The notes: a model not told the origin generated them from the letters alone. Positions 50,786-59,836 are shown, numbered from the stretch's first letter. The stretch is DNA of 64,000 bases from Micromonospora cremea (GCF_900143515.1 NZ_FSQT01000001.1:620001-684000), one strand, 5' to 3'. Numbers and translations: made by a program.

Positions 50786-51250
50786 TCAAAAGACGATCGG
50801 CTGCGCAGCGATGCCGTGCTCGCGACAGTGGTCCTCGTACCGCTTCAGCTTCGTCTCCGCCGTCTCTACGTACGCGACGTCGCCGCTCTCCGTCACGTAC
50901 TCGATCGGTCCGTGGATGGCGAACAGGGTCAACATTGCCTCCTCGTCGGTCACGTCGGCGACCAGCGTGTGGACGTCGCCCGGCGGTTCGTAGACGTACG
51001 AGCCAGGCTCGGCCTGCCAGTCATGCTCCTCGTAGTGCCAACGGCCTTGGATGACCCAGCCCTCCACCTCCGAAAGGTGGCGGTGCCGGCTGACCACCCC
51101 GCTGCGGGCAACCTTGAGCAGGTTGACCCAACTTCCTGTGTGCGGGGAGATCCGCAGCGGCTTGAACCAGACGTTGGCGGAGCCCTGCGGGATCCAGGGC
51201 AGATCCGCTGCCCGGACCAGCGCGTCCGCGACGGGGTGAAGGTTTCCCAT
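50786..51250 (-). CDS. Cupin protein, 2,4'-dihydroxyacetophenone dioxygenase-like
   Basis: A 154-residue single-domain cupin. Metal-binding pattern: RHRHLSEVEGW (two His and Glu) and PGDVHTLVADV (His). Sequence and length resemble the ChrR/dihydroxyacetophenone-dioxygenase-like cupins, which can be dioxygenases or sugar isomerase-like proteins. ATG 51250 has AAGGAG seven bases upstream. It is co-transcribed with the KDPG aldolase, so a role in sugar-acid isomerisation is possible but unproven. Confidence 0.8.
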   Translation of the reverse strand: MGNLHPVADALVRAADLPWIPQGSANVWFKPLRISPHTGSWVNLLKVARSGVVSRHRHLSEVEGWVIQGRWHYEEHDWQAEPGSYVYEPPGDVHTLVADVTDEEAMLTLFAIHGPIEYVTESGDVAYVETAETKLKRYEDHCREHGIAAQPIVF

Positions 51251-51371
51251 GACTCTCCTTGAGGTGCGATGGAATGCGGCTGCCGGTACCTTGCAGGGCA
51301 TGACGGGCGGTCCGGCCGATGCGGATCAGTCGTCGACGGTCAGGCCCGTCGGTTGGAAGCTTCCGGGCCGC

Positions 51372-53063
51372 TCAGTGCACGTGGTCGTGGCCGTGCGCGC
51401 GGCTGTGGCTGTCGCCGTGCACGTGGGCCTGGCCGTGGTGGCCGTGGTGGCCGTCCTCGCTGTGGCTGTGTCCGACGTTGAAGTCGACCACCCGGCTGCT
51501 CGCCGTGCCGATCACGGCCGCCTCGGTGGTGAGCAGCATCCCGGTCACCGAGGCGGCGTTGCGCAGGGCGCAGAGCGTCACGTTGACCGGGTCGGCGACG
51601 CCCTCGGCCAGCAGGTCGAGATACCTGCCGGTGCGTGCGTCGTACCCGACGTGCTCCGGCAGTTCGGCGACGTGCTCGGCGACCGCCGGCCCGTCCGCGC
51701 CGCCGTTCGCCGCGATCCATCGCAGCGGCTCGGCGAGCGCGCGCCGGACCATGCCCACCCCCGTTCGCTCATCGCCGCTTGCCGGCAGGTTGTCCAGTGC
51801 CGCCCGTGCCTTTACCAACGCGGTCCCGCCTCCGGCGACGACACCGCCGCGGGCTGCCGCGCGGGTGGCAGACACGGCCTCGTCCACCCGCTGCTTGCGT
51901 TCACGCCGCTCGAGCTCGGTGTGCCCGCCGACGCGGAGCACGCAGACCCCGCCGGCCAGCCGGGCTATCCGCATGCGGTGCCGTTCCCGTTCCCAATCGG
52001 AGGTAGCTACGGCGAGTTCGGTGCGGATCTGGGCGATGTGCCGGTGCACTGCGGCCACGTCCCCGGCGCCGCCGATGATGGTGGTGTCCTCGCGGGTGAC
52101 GACGATGCGGCGGGCTCGGCCGAGCACCTCCAAGCCGACCTGGTCGAGCCGCAGGCCGGCCTCCGGCGTGATCATTTCGCCGCCGGTCAGTGCCGCCACG
52201 TCCCGCAGGATCGACTTGCGGCTGTTGCCGAGCTCGGGCGCCTTGACTGCGACGCTGCGGAACGAGCCCTCCACGTTGTTGAGCAGCAGGGTGGCCAGGG
52301 CATCGTTGACCACATCGTCGGCGACCACGAGCAGGGACCGCCCGGTCGCCACTACCCGCTCCAGCAGCGGCAAGAACTCCGCCAGCGTGTCGATCCGGCC
52401 GTAGTGCAGCAGGACGTAGGGGTCATCGAGGACCGCCGTCAACCGCTGCGGATTGGTGACCATGTACGGGCTCAGGTAGCCGGTGGGCAGCCGCAACCCG
52501 TCGAGAAGATCCAGCTCGGTGCGGGCCGCCTCCGACTCCTCGACGGTGACCACCCCGTCCGGCCCGGCCTTTTCGAGCGCGGTGGCGACCAACTCGCCGA
52601 TCTCCCGGTCTTGAGCCGCGTTGGTTGCGACCGCGGCGAGGTCGGCGTATCCGGCCACGGGCCGGGCGCTGCGCCGCAGATGCCCGCTGGCCGAGTCCAC
52701 CGCGGCGTCCATGCCGCGCCGGACGGCGACCGGGGAGGCGCCTGCGGCGATCGCCCGTAACCCGTGCCGGGTCATCGCCTGGACGAGCACGATCGCGGTC
52801 GTGGTGCCGTCGCCGGCCTCGGTCTTCGTGGCGCCGGTGACCTCTCGTGCCAGGCGCGCGCCCAGGTCGGCGTAAGGATCGCCGAGGGTGAGTTCCGCGG
52901 CGACGCTGGCGCCATCGGTGGTGATGCTCGGCGGTCCGCCCGGTCTGCCGAGCACGACGGTGCGGCCCCGGGGACCGAGCGTCACCTTGACGGCGTCGGC
53001 CAGCGCGTCGATGCCTGCTTGGAGGCGACGCCGGGCGGGCTCATCAAACAGGATCTCGGGCAT
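51372..53063 (-). CDS. groEL: Solitary GroEL-type chaperonin with His-rich tail
   Basis: A 563-residue Hsp60. Intact ATP-site motifs: VTLGPRGRTVVLGR, the DGASVAAEL region and AGDGTTTAIVLVQAM; the late catalytic Asp lies in RVDEAVSATRAAARGG, and AGGGTALVKA follows. The C-terminus is histidine-rich (GHSHSEDGHHGHHGQAHVHG) instead of the usual GGM repeats, as in GroEL1 proteins of actinobacteria. No groES gene is adjacent, and the sequence is divergent in many usually conserved positions. It lies between the exported mannonate dehydratase gene and the cupin/aldolase pair on the same strand. It may be a paralogue dedicated to particular clients. Confidence 0.88.
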   Translation of the reverse strand: MPEILFDEPARRRLQAGIDALADAVKVTLGPRGRTVVLGRPGGPPSITTDGASVAAELTLGDPYADLGARLAREVTGATKTEAGDGTTTAIVLVQAMTRHGLRAIAAGASPVAVRRGMDAAVDSASGHLRRSARPVAGYADLAAVATNAAQDREIGELVATALEKAGPDGVVTVEESEAARTELDLLDGLRLPTGYLSPYMVTNPQRLTAVLDDPYVLLHYGRIDTLAEFLPLLERVVATGRSLLVVADDVVNDALATLLLNNVEGSFRSVAVKAPELGNSRKSILRDVAALTGGEMITPEAGLRLDQVGLEVLGRARRIVVTREDTTIIGGAGDVAAVHRHIAQIRTELAVATSDWERERHRMRIARLAGGVCVLRVGGHTELERRERKQRVDEAVSATRAAARGGVVAGGGTALVKARAALDNLPASGDERTGVGMVRRALAEPLRWIAANGGADGPAVAEHVAELPEHVGYDARTGRYLDLLAEGVADPVNVTLCALRNAASVTGMLLTTEAAVIGTASSRVVDFNVGHSHSEDGHHGHHGQAHVHGDSHSRAHGHDHVH

Positions 53064-53095
53064 GGGCGCGCGTCCTTCCGGCCGTGGGCGGTGGG

Positions 53096-53127
53096 AAGGG
53101 GAGCCGACGCGCAGGCCGGCTCCCCTT
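53096..53127 (-). terminator. 11-bp hairpin after the mannonate dehydratase-like gene
   Basis: Perfect arms AAGGGGAGCCG (53096-53106) and CGGCTCCCCTT (53117-53127) with a 10-base loop, just past the stop at 53140 on the minus strand and before the groEL start. Confidence 0.65.
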
Positions 53128-53139
53128 ACGAGGGCGGCG

Positions 53140-54591
53140 TCAGTTGGGGATCTGCGCCTTGAGGTATGCGGCCATCGAGGTCAGCGAGGTGCGCGCTTCC
53201 GCATCCTCGATGCCCTGGGCGACGCCGGCGAACCGGTCGATCGCCGCCTCGCTCTGCTCGGCCAGCTGATCGGCCACTTTCAGGTTGGCCTGGAGGCGGG
53301 CGCGGTCGCTGAGCTTGACCGCGCCGGCAGCGTAGAAACGGTTCACTAGCGTCTCAGCGTCGTCGAGCACCGGCTTGCGACCGCGTTCCATGATGAGCGC
53401 GGCCTGGAGCATGGCGCGGGCGTACCCGGTGTCGTAGAGTTCGCCGCCGTGCCCGCCGCCACCGACACCGGCGTACTGGCCGCCGATCGAGCCGTTCTCC
53501 CGGTCGAAGTCGAGCGCCCGCGGGTGCTCGGCGAGGACGCCGCGGTCGTAGCCCTGCCGGACCAGCTCCCGCATGAAGGCGAACATGTCCGTCTCGCCGG
53601 TGTCGGGGAACACCTCCGCGTACCGCTCCCGCGGCTTGTCCACGGTCACGTTGCGGTAGTGGATGTGGTTCACCCGGTCCTTGGCGCCCACGTAGCGCAG
53701 GAAGTCGACCGCGTCGTGGCCCACCTCCGGCGTCACCCCAGCGTGCACGGTCAGCCCGTTGGCGGGGCTGTCGTACGTGTCGATGAGCCGCTTCCAGTCG
53801 GCGACCGAGGCCAGCACCTGCGGGTTGCCGCGGCTGATCACCGCAGGCGGGTCGTTGGGGTGCACGGCGAGCCGGACGCCGGCCGCCTCGGCAACGGGCA
53901 TCACCCGGTCGAGGAAGTACTTGTAGTTGTCCCAGACCTGCTCGTAGGTCAGCAGCGGTGTGCCGGGCCGCGGCGGCAGGTCCTTCACGGGCACGCCGTC
54001 GACCTCACGGTGATAGTCGAACGCCGTGTAGCCGGCGCCTAGCCGATCCTCATTGTCGATCAGCTCGTAGTAGCCCTCAGTGAGGCGGTGGACGTAGAAA
54101 TTGTATTCAACCACGCGAATGCCGGCCTGGCCGGCCGCGACCAGCGACTGCTTGATGTACTCAATCTGCTGGTCCCGGCCTTCCTGACCGCGCACGATGC
54201 TGTCTGTGATGCTGATCAGATAGGCGGTGATGTGCAGCCCGGCCGCCTCCAGTCGCTGCCGATCGGCGATGAGGGTGGCCGCGGTCCAGGGCAGCGGCGG
54301 GGGATTGGTGATCAGGGCGCCCGTGACTCCGGCCTGCCGCCACCGACGCACGGTCGCCTGGGTCGGGTTGCGGGAGAACCACTGGCACAGCCGCGGTGTG
54401 TTCGTGCTCTCCTTCACCTGCTCGGGCCACTTCAGGTAGGGGTAGGGCATGCCACCCGGCCCGGTCGTTACGGTCTCCGCGGGTGCCGCCGCGGCGGCGG
54501 CCGCGCCGCTACTGGCGACGGTCAGACCGGCAGCCGAGAGGGCGGCCAGTGATGCGCCTTGCTTGAGGACGTCCCGGCGGGATTGCGCCAT
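53140..54591 (-). CDS. Tat-exported mannonate dehydratase-like protein with FIMAH domain
   Basis: 483 residues. Tat signal 1-36 (QSRRDVLKQGASLAALSAAG). Xylose-isomerase-like TIM barrel with UxuA features: WDNYKYFLDRVMPVAEAAGV, RLAVHPNDPPAVISRGNPQV, TVHAGVTPEVGHD, and VNHIHYRNVTV (metal-binding His/Glu positions). A C-terminal helical FIMAH domain (RFYAAGAVKLSDRARLQANL through AYLKAQI) is also seen at the end of the 19689 protein. Mannonate dehydratase makes 2-keto-3-deoxygluconate; an exported version is unusual. ATG 54591 is chosen since the Tat motif follows. Alternatively it could be a carbohydrate isomerase of the same fold. Confidence 0.82.
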   Translation of the reverse strand: MAQSRRDVLKQGASLAALSAAGLTVASSGAAAAAAAPAETVTTGPGGMPYPYLKWPEQVKESTNTPRLCQWFSRNPTQATVRRWRQAGVTGALITNPPPLPWTAATLIADRQRLEAAGLHITAYLISITDSIVRGQEGRDQQIEYIKQSLVAAGQAGIRVVEYNFYVHRLTEGYYELIDNEDRLGAGYTAFDYHREVDGVPVKDLPPRPGTPLLTYEQVWDNYKYFLDRVMPVAEAAGVRLAVHPNDPPAVISRGNPQVLASVADWKRLIDTYDSPANGLTVHAGVTPEVGHDAVDFLRYVGAKDRVNHIHYRNVTVDKPRERYAEVFPDTGETDMFAFMRELVRQGYDRGVLAEHPRALDFDRENGSIGGQYAGVGGGGHGGELYDTGYARAMLQAALIMERGRKPVLDDAETLVNRFYAAGAVKLSDRARLQANLKVADQLAEQSEAAIDRFAGVAQGIEDAEARTSLTSMAAYLKAQIPN

Positions 54592-55152
54592 GATGCGGTA
54601 CCTCTCGTTCGTCGGCGTTGGTGCCGGTGGGCGAAGGCGGAACGGAGCGATCATCGGGTAGCCCGAAACCATTTCTCCGGGCCGTCGAGGACCGCTTTCG
54701 GGACAGAATCGAACGATGCCAAGGTACGGACGATCGGGTGCAGAAATTCGTTCAACGCGTTCGGTGGTAACGGGTGCCTTCCGCGGGCCGAAGCATGTCG
54801 CCATGTGCTATCTGGGGGTGGATCCCCCTTTTCCGCTGCCTCGGCCGGGGCCGAAGACGCCGCCACAACCTGCTGAGATGCCACCCGTTCCGCCGATCGG
54901 GTCTCCTGCCACGGTTCCTCCCGGTGGCGGTCGAATGACCACTCTCGACAGACCGGACCGCCGTCGGCCGGGGCCGATCGATTCCCATAACAACGCAGTA
55001 ACGATCAACCTGGGTTCGTGTTGGCAGACGCTAGCCTCGACCGTCGTCGCTTGTTAAGAACGAGTTACGAATGGAGTCATCCGCATCCTTGATTACTCGT
55101 CATCGGTGGTGGTCCTCGCCCTGACCTGCGGCGTGCGAACCGGAGCGGCGGC
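54592..55152. other. Divergent promoter region between dehydratase and LysR genes
   Basis: About 560 bases between diverging genes. The segment 54995-55100 is A/T-richer (TTGTTAAGAACGAGTTACGA) and is the likely site of the lysR promoter and of LysR binding. No gene seen. Confidence 0.4.
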
Positions 55153-56139
55153 GTGCCTGCGAGGGGGTTCTACGTGCTCAGGACGGATACCCGGCTCGAG
55201 TGGTTCGTCTCGTTCCTCGGGGTCGTCGACACCGGCAGCTTCGTGGCCGCCGCCGAGGCGACTCACCGCTCCCAGCCGCGGGTAAGCATGCACGTGGCCG
55301 CGCTGGAGCGCGAGGTCGGCCTCCCCCTTTTCGACCGCCGCAAGCGGCCTGTCGAGCTGACCGGGGCCGGCGCGGTCCTCGCCATGCACGCCCGGGCGGT
55401 GCTGCGCGAGTTCGAAGCCGCCGAGGCGGCGATGGCGCCATGGCGCGGCGGCGCTCGCGGCCTGGTCACGCTCGGCTGCTACCCGAGCGCCAGCGCGGCA
55501 TTCGTTCCGGCGCTGCTTCGCGATCTCTCTCGAACCAGCCCGGACGTTAAGGTGGTGCTGGTCGAGCGCGCGACGCTGGAACTCGACCACGCGCTGACCA
55601 CCGGTGAGGTGGACATCTGCCTGCGGCCGATGTCGCCTCCGCCCACGGCGCCGTCGATGGTGGGCCATCCACTGTGGCGCGAGCCGCTGGTCGTGCTGCA
55701 CCCGCCGGACCACCAGCTCGCCGAGCTTCCTGAGCCGCTGACCGTCGCTGCCGTGGCGACGCATCCGCTGATCTCCATCGGACGGCTCGACGACGCGCAG
55801 TCCGCGGAGTTCGAGGTCTACCGGCTCTTCCGCGAGCACAACTTCGAGCTCGAACCGGTGCAGGCGACCAACCAGCCGCAGACCCTCGTCGAGTTGATCC
55901 GTGCGGGACTCGGGGTGGGCGTGACCAACTGGCTGGCCGTGCACATCGCCGACACCGAGGGCGTGTGGATACGCCGGATCGAGGGCAACTGCGGGCGCCA
56001 GGTGGCCGCGTATCGCGACATGTCCCGACCGATGAACCCGGCCGCACGCAGCCTTCTTCAGCGCATCGTCCAGGCGCCGCGGCCGCCGGGCACACAGCCG
56101 CCCCAGTCCGGGGCGGAGACCGTTGCCGCGCCCGGGTGA
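55153..56139 (+). CDS. LysR family transcriptional regulator
   Basis: A 328-residue LysR protein. N-terminal winged helix about residues 12-75 (FLGVVDTGSFVAAAEATHRS, QPRVSMHVAALEREVGLPLF), then the effector domain (GLVTLGCYPSASAAFVPALL, GLGVGVTNWLAVHIADTEGV). GTG 55153 is the furthest plausible start; TTC TAC GTG at 55171 would give a slightly shorter protein. It is divergent from the exported dehydratase gene and lies directly upstream of the SDR-RraA-kinase-transporter operon, so it probably controls one or both in response to a sugar acid. Confidence 0.9.
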   Translation: MPARGFYVLRTDTRLEWFVSFLGVVDTGSFVAAAEATHRSQPRVSMHVAALEREVGLPLFDRRKRPVELTGAGAVLAMHARAVLREFEAAEAAMAPWRGGARGLVTLGCYPSASAAFVPALLRDLSRTSPDVKVVLVERATLELDHALTTGEVDICLRPMSPPPTAPSMVGHPLWREPLVVLHPPDHQLAELPEPLTVAAVATHPLISIGRLDDAQSAEFEVYRLFREHNFELEPVQATNQPQTLVELIRAGLGVGVTNWLAVHIADTEGVWIRRIEGNCGRQVAAYRDMSRPMNPAARSLLQRIVQAPRPPGTQPPQSGAETVAAPG

Positions 56140-56186
56140 GCAGGCGTCCCGCCGATCCGTTATGCGGATGGGACCATCCCGTTTCC

Positions 56187-56208
56187 GTTGTTAACGCCCC
56201 GCAACAAC
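56187..56208 (+). promoter_or_regulatory. Palindromic operator candidate before the SDR operon
   Basis: GTTGTT (56187-56192) and AACAAC (56203-56208) form an inverted repeat over 22 bases, 59 bases before the GTG start. TAGTGT at 56214-56219 could be the -10 box. The binding protein may be the LysR regulator or a distant repressor. Confidence 0.5.
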
Positions 56209-56267
56209 TCGCCTAGTGTCATCGGCACACATCCACCGGACGCGGTCCGAGGAGGGGAGGAGGGACG

Positions 56268-57041
56268 GTGCGCACGTCGCAGGAGCCAGCTCCGACCTTC
56301 ACCCTCAACGGGCGGCAGGCGCTGGTGACCGGCGCCGCAACCGGCATCGGCCGAGCGATCGCGGTCGCCTACGCGGCGGCCGGCGCTGACCTGGTGCTGC
56401 TGTCGGAGCGGGACAATCTCGACGAGGTGGCGGCAGTGGTGCAGGCACTCGGTGCCAAGGCCGCCTGCGTACGATTCGACCTGGCCGACGCCGACGGTCG
56501 TACGGGCTTCGTCGAGGCACTCCTCGACGACCACGACATCGACGTCCTAGTCAACAACGCCGGACTGATCCGGCGCGCGCCGAGTGAGACCTTCGCCGAC
56601 GACGACTGGTACGACGTCATCGAGGTCAACACCCACGCCGCCTTCCACTTGGCCCGCGCGGCCGGCCGGCGGATGCTCGAGCGCGGCGGCGGGAAAATCA
56701 TAAACATCGCCTCGGTGCTCAGCTTCCAAGGCGGCATGTTCGTCCCGTCCTACGCCGCCAGCAAGCACGCCCTCGCCGGCCTCACCCGGGCGCTAGCCAA
56801 CGAGTGGGCCGGACGCGGCGTCAACGTCAACGCCATCGCGCCCGGTTACGTCGAGACCGCAGTCACCGAGGACCTGCGCGACGACCGGCAGCGCCAGGCC
56901 CAGATCACCGCCCGCATCCCGGCCGGCCGATGGGCCACCCCGCGAGACATCGCCGGGCCGGCGATCTTTCTCGCCTCCGCGGCGGCCGACTACGTCCACG
57001 GGCACATCCTCGTCGTCGACGGTGGTTGGCTCTGCCGCTGA
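56268..57041 (+). CDS. Short-chain dehydrogenase, KduD-like
   Basis: A 257-residue classical SDR. Cofactor motif VTGAATGIGRA (about 22-32), NNAG (VLVNNAGLI), catalytic Ser in NIASVLSFQG and Tyr-Lys in YAASKHALAG. The closest named relatives are 2-deoxy-D-gluconate 3-dehydrogenase / 2-keto-3-deoxygluconate dehydrogenase (KduD) types, consistent with the sugar-acid kinase downstream. GTG 56268 follows GGAGGAGG. First gene of the eight-gene operon to 62674. Confidence 0.9.
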   Translation: MRTSQEPAPTFTLNGRQALVTGAATGIGRAIAVAYAAAGADLVLLSERDNLDEVAAVVQALGAKAACVRFDLADADGRTGFVEALLDDHDIDVLVNNAGLIRRAPSETFADDDWYDVIEVNTHAAFHLARAAGRRMLERGGGKIINIASVLSFQGGMFVPSYAASKHALAGLTRALANEWAGRGVNVNAIAPGYVETAVTEDLRDDRQRQAQITARIPAGRWATPRDIAGPAIFLASAAADYVHGHILVVDGGWLCR

Positions 57042-57084
57042 CGCACGGTTTCTGTCGACAACCCAGAAAGGAGCGGGAACCGAC

Positions 57085-57738
57085 GTGACTCCGGTACTCA
57101 CGCAGGAAATCATCGAGGCGTACCGCGGCCTGGCCACCGCCTCCGTCGCCGACGCCGTCGAGAAGACCGGTGAGCGCGGCTATATGACCGGCGCCATCGG
57201 TCCGGTCCTGCCCGGCAAGCTGGTCGGCCCGGCGGTGACCGTGCTCGAGGAACCGTGCGACACCGCGGAGCCGCCGACGCTCGCTCTGCGGGCCATCGAC
57301 GACTCGCCCGCTGGTAGCGTTCTGTGCATCGCCGCCGGTGCGGCGGACGTCGCGGTCTTTGGCGGGTTGATGGCCGCCGGCGCAGTAGTCAACGGAATCG
57401 CCGGCGCCGTCCTCGACGCCCGGGTTCGCGACATCGAGGAAATCCGTCGCGATTACCCCCAGCTTCCGATCTACGCCCGAGGCGGGGTCCCGTCAACCAC
57501 AGTGGGCCGCTACCGCACGGTCAGCCTGAACGAGCCGGTCGAGCTCGGCGGGGTGGTGGTGGCCCCGGGTGATCTCATCGTTGGTGACAGCGACGGCGTC
57601 GTCCGGGTGTCGGCGGCGCGGATCATCGAAACCTTGGAGATCGCGCAGCTCATCGAGAAAGCCGAGCGGGAGCAGACTCAGCTGATCCACGAGTCGAAGT
57701 CGCTGCTCACCGGCCTCGCCAAGCATAACCGGGTCTGA
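57085..57738 (+). CDS. RraA family aldolase/decarboxylase-like protein
   Basis: 217 residues of the RraA/HMG-aldolase family (4-hydroxy-4-methyl-2-oxoglutarate aldolase, oxaloacetate decarboxylase or RNase E inhibitor-like). The metal/substrate motif is seen in GGLMAAGAVVNGIAGAVLDA and RVRDIEEI (Arg and Asp). GTG 57085 with AAAGGAG upstream. In sugar-acid operons, family members often split or decarboxylate keto acids; here the substrate is not known. It ends five bases before the kinase gene. Confidence 0.85.
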   Translation: MTPVLTQEIIEAYRGLATASVADAVEKTGERGYMTGAIGPVLPGKLVGPAVTVLEEPCDTAEPPTLALRAIDDSPAGSVLCIAAGAADVAVFGGLMAAGAVVNGIAGAVLDARVRDIEEIRRDYPQLPIYARGGVPSTTVGRYRTVSLNEPVELGGVVVAPGDLIVGDSDGVVRVSAARIIETLEIAQLIEKAEREQTQLIHESKSLLTGLAKHNRV

Positions 57739-57743
57739 CCGCG

Positions 57744-58685
57744 ATGGACATCCTGGCCATCGGTGAGCCGCTGCTGGAGTTCAGCGTCACCGACGAGCAG
57801 TCGTTGGACGCGGCGGAGAGCTTTGCGGTCGGTTACGGCGGGGACACCTCCAACTTCCTCGTATCGGCCAGCCGCTGCGGCGCCGCCGCCGGCTACGTCA
57901 GCCGAATCGGCGACGACCACTTCGGCACGGCACTGCTAGGGCTCTGGCAGCGCGAGGGGGTGCGGACCGATCATGTCGTCCGCGAGCCTGGCGGCCGCAC
58001 CGGCATCTACTTCATCTCCCGCCACGCCGCGCACAGCTCTTTCACTTACTACCGTGCAGGCTCCCCGGCGAGCCGACTGAGCCCGGCAGATGTACCGGAG
58101 ACGGCAATCGCCACGGCCCGAGCGCTGCACGTTTCAGGAATCACTCAGGCGATCAGCGCGTCGGCCTGTGATGCGGGGTTCCACGCCATGAAGGTGGCTC
58201 GGCGACACAACACGCTGGTCAGCTACGACCCGAACTACCGGCCCGCCCTCTGGCCACTGGACCGGGCCCGCGCGATCGTCGCGCGCAGCGTCGAGCTCAG
58301 CGACGTCGCCCTGCCCAACCTTGAGGAGGGGCGCGCCCTGACCGACCTAGACGATCCCAGGGCGATCCTCGCCTGGTTTGCCGCACTCGGGCCCCGGACC
58401 GTAGTTCTGAAGATGGGTGACCAGGGCGCGCTGCTGTGGGACGACGGCCGGACCAGTGAGATACCACCGCACTCGGTGGTCCCGGTGGACAGTACCGGTG
58501 CCGGTGACGCGTTCGACGGGGCGTTCGTCACCCGGTTGGTCCAGGGAGCCACACCGGCCGACGCCGCCCGGTACGCCGCGGTCGCCGGCGCCCTGACCAC
58601 GCAGGGCCACGGAGCCGTTCATCCGATCCCCCGGGACGCGGCAATTCGCTCGGCCCTGGAGAAGGACCCGATTCTGAACCATTAG
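57744..58685 (+). CDS. PfkB family kinase, probable 2-keto-3-deoxygluconate kinase
   Basis: A 313-residue ribokinase-fold enzyme. It starts with MDILAIGEPLLEFSV and GGDTSNFLVSASRCG (sugar-binding Gly-Gly-Asp), and contains VSYDPNYRPALWP and the ATP/anion-hole motif VDSTGAGDAFDGAF. The DPNYRPxLW block is typical of KdgK. It would phosphorylate 2-keto-3-deoxygluconate to KDPG, the substrate of the aldolase at 50119. Five-base spacing to the preceding gene indicates one transcript. Confidence 0.88.
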   Translation: MDILAIGEPLLEFSVTDEQSLDAAESFAVGYGGDTSNFLVSASRCGAAAGYVSRIGDDHFGTALLGLWQREGVRTDHVVREPGGRTGIYFISRHAAHSSFTYYRAGSPASRLSPADVPETAIATARALHVSGITQAISASACDAGFHAMKVARRHNTLVSYDPNYRPALWPLDRARAIVARSVELSDVALPNLEEGRALTDLDDPRAILAWFAALGPRTVVLKMGDQGALLWDDGRTSEIPPHSVVPVDSTGAGDAFDGAFVTRLVQGATPADAARYAAVAGALTTQGHGAVHPIPRDAAIRSALEKDPILNH

Positions 58686-58699
58686 CGGAGGCGATATCG

Positions 58700-59836
58700 A
58701 TGTCCATTGCGAAGGGTTTGCGGCTGGCCGCCGCCACCACGGCTGCGGCCCTGCTGACTGCCGCCTGTGGCGGTGGCTCCACGGTCGACGACGACAATGG
58801 CGCCGGCGGCGACGGGGCGGCGCTGACCAAGGTACGCGCCGGCTACGTATCCGCCATCGACCAGATCGGCCTTCCGGTCGGCCTCGAGGGCGGCTACTTC
58901 GAGGAGGAGGGCCTCGACGTCGAGCTCGCACAGCCGTTCCCGACCGGCGTCGACGCGCTCAACGCACTGCAGGCCGGCACCATCGACATCATCCAGGTCG
59001 GCACGCCACTCATCGCCGCCGCGCAAAAGGGCATCGACCTGGTGCTGCTTGGCAACTACACCGGCTCGTCGACCCAGCGCAGCATCGACGAGACGATGGC
59101 GGTGGTGGCTGCTCCCAACGCCGACATTGACGGCGCCAACCTCACCACGCTGCGCGGCAAGCGGATCGGCGTGTCCGTCGCCTCCATCAACCATCTCTAC
59201 CTGCTGGGCCTGCTCGAATCCGCCGGCCTGTCGGCCAGCGAGGTGAAGATCGTCAACACCGCGCCGCCGGACATGGGTGTGGCCCTGCAGACCGGCGGCA
59301 TCGACGCGGCGATCATCTGGGACCCGTGGCCGATCGTGGTCACCGAGCAGGTCCAGGGCGCCCGAGAGGTGCTGCGCGGCGGCGGGCACATCCCGTTCGT
59401 CGGCTACATCGCCACCACTCGGCAGTTCGCCGACCAGAACCCCGAGCTGATCAAGAAGTTCCTCACCGCCCGGGCGGCGGTCGACCAGTGGATGCGCAAG
59501 AACCCCGATCAGGCCGGCGAGTCGGCGACCCGATGGCTGCCCGGCACCAAGCCGGAGGTGGCGAAGAAGGCAATGCAGTACAACACCACGCAGCTGGACC
59601 CGCGGCTCAGCGCGTGTAACTACCTCGCCCTCGACACGATCAGCGCCCTGCTCGCCGAGCAGAAGGTGGTGCAGCCCGGCTTCGATGTGAGCCGGTACTT
59701 CGAGCCGGAGCCGATCCTCGGCGTCATGTCCGCCGAGCCGGCGCTCTTCGACGACCTGGCCCCCGTGCCGGCCACTGCGGCGATCGGCCCCAGCTTCACC
59801 TTCAGTCGGGACGAGGCGGTGAAGGCTTGTCCATGA
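58700..59836 (+). CDS. ABC substrate-binding lipoprotein, NitT/TauT (SsuA/NMT1) type
   Basis: A 378-residue extracytoplasmic binding protein. Lipobox in ATTAAALLTAACGGG. Family blocks: VRAGYVSAIDQIGLPVGLEG, GYFEEEGLDVELAQPFPTGV, LNALQAGTIDIIQVGTPLIA, LRGKRIGVSVASINHLYLLG and GGIDAAIIWDPWPIV. Such proteins usually bind sulfonates, nitrate, pyrimidine precursors or aromatic acids. Found here in an operon with a KDG kinase, it may bind a sugar acid or keto acid instead. Its stop overlaps the permease start (ATGA). Confidence 0.9.
   Translation: MSIAKGLRLAAATTAAALLTAACGGGSTVDDDNGAGGDGAALTKVRAGYVSAIDQIGLPVGLEGGYFEEEGLDVELAQPFPTGVDALNALQAGTIDIIQVGTPLIAAAQKGIDLVLLGNYTGSSTQRSIDETMAVVAAPNADIDGANLTTLRGKRIGVSVASINHLYLLGLLESAGLSASEVKIVNTAPPDMGVALQTGGIDAAIIWDPWPIVVTEQVQGAREVLRGGGHIPFVGYIATTRQFADQNPELIKKFLTARAAVDQWMRKNPDQAGESATRWLPGTKPEVAKKAMQYNTTQLDPRLSACNYLALDTISALLAEQKVVQPGFDVSRYFEPEPILGVMSAEPALFDDLAPVPATAAIGPSFTFSRDEAVKACP

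Noticed and set aside
51376..51480. Short imperfect repeats at the end of the groEL gene that look like a tandem repeat array
   Set aside because: They encode the His/Gly-rich protein tail; periodicity comes from histidine codons, not from a CRISPR or VNTR array.
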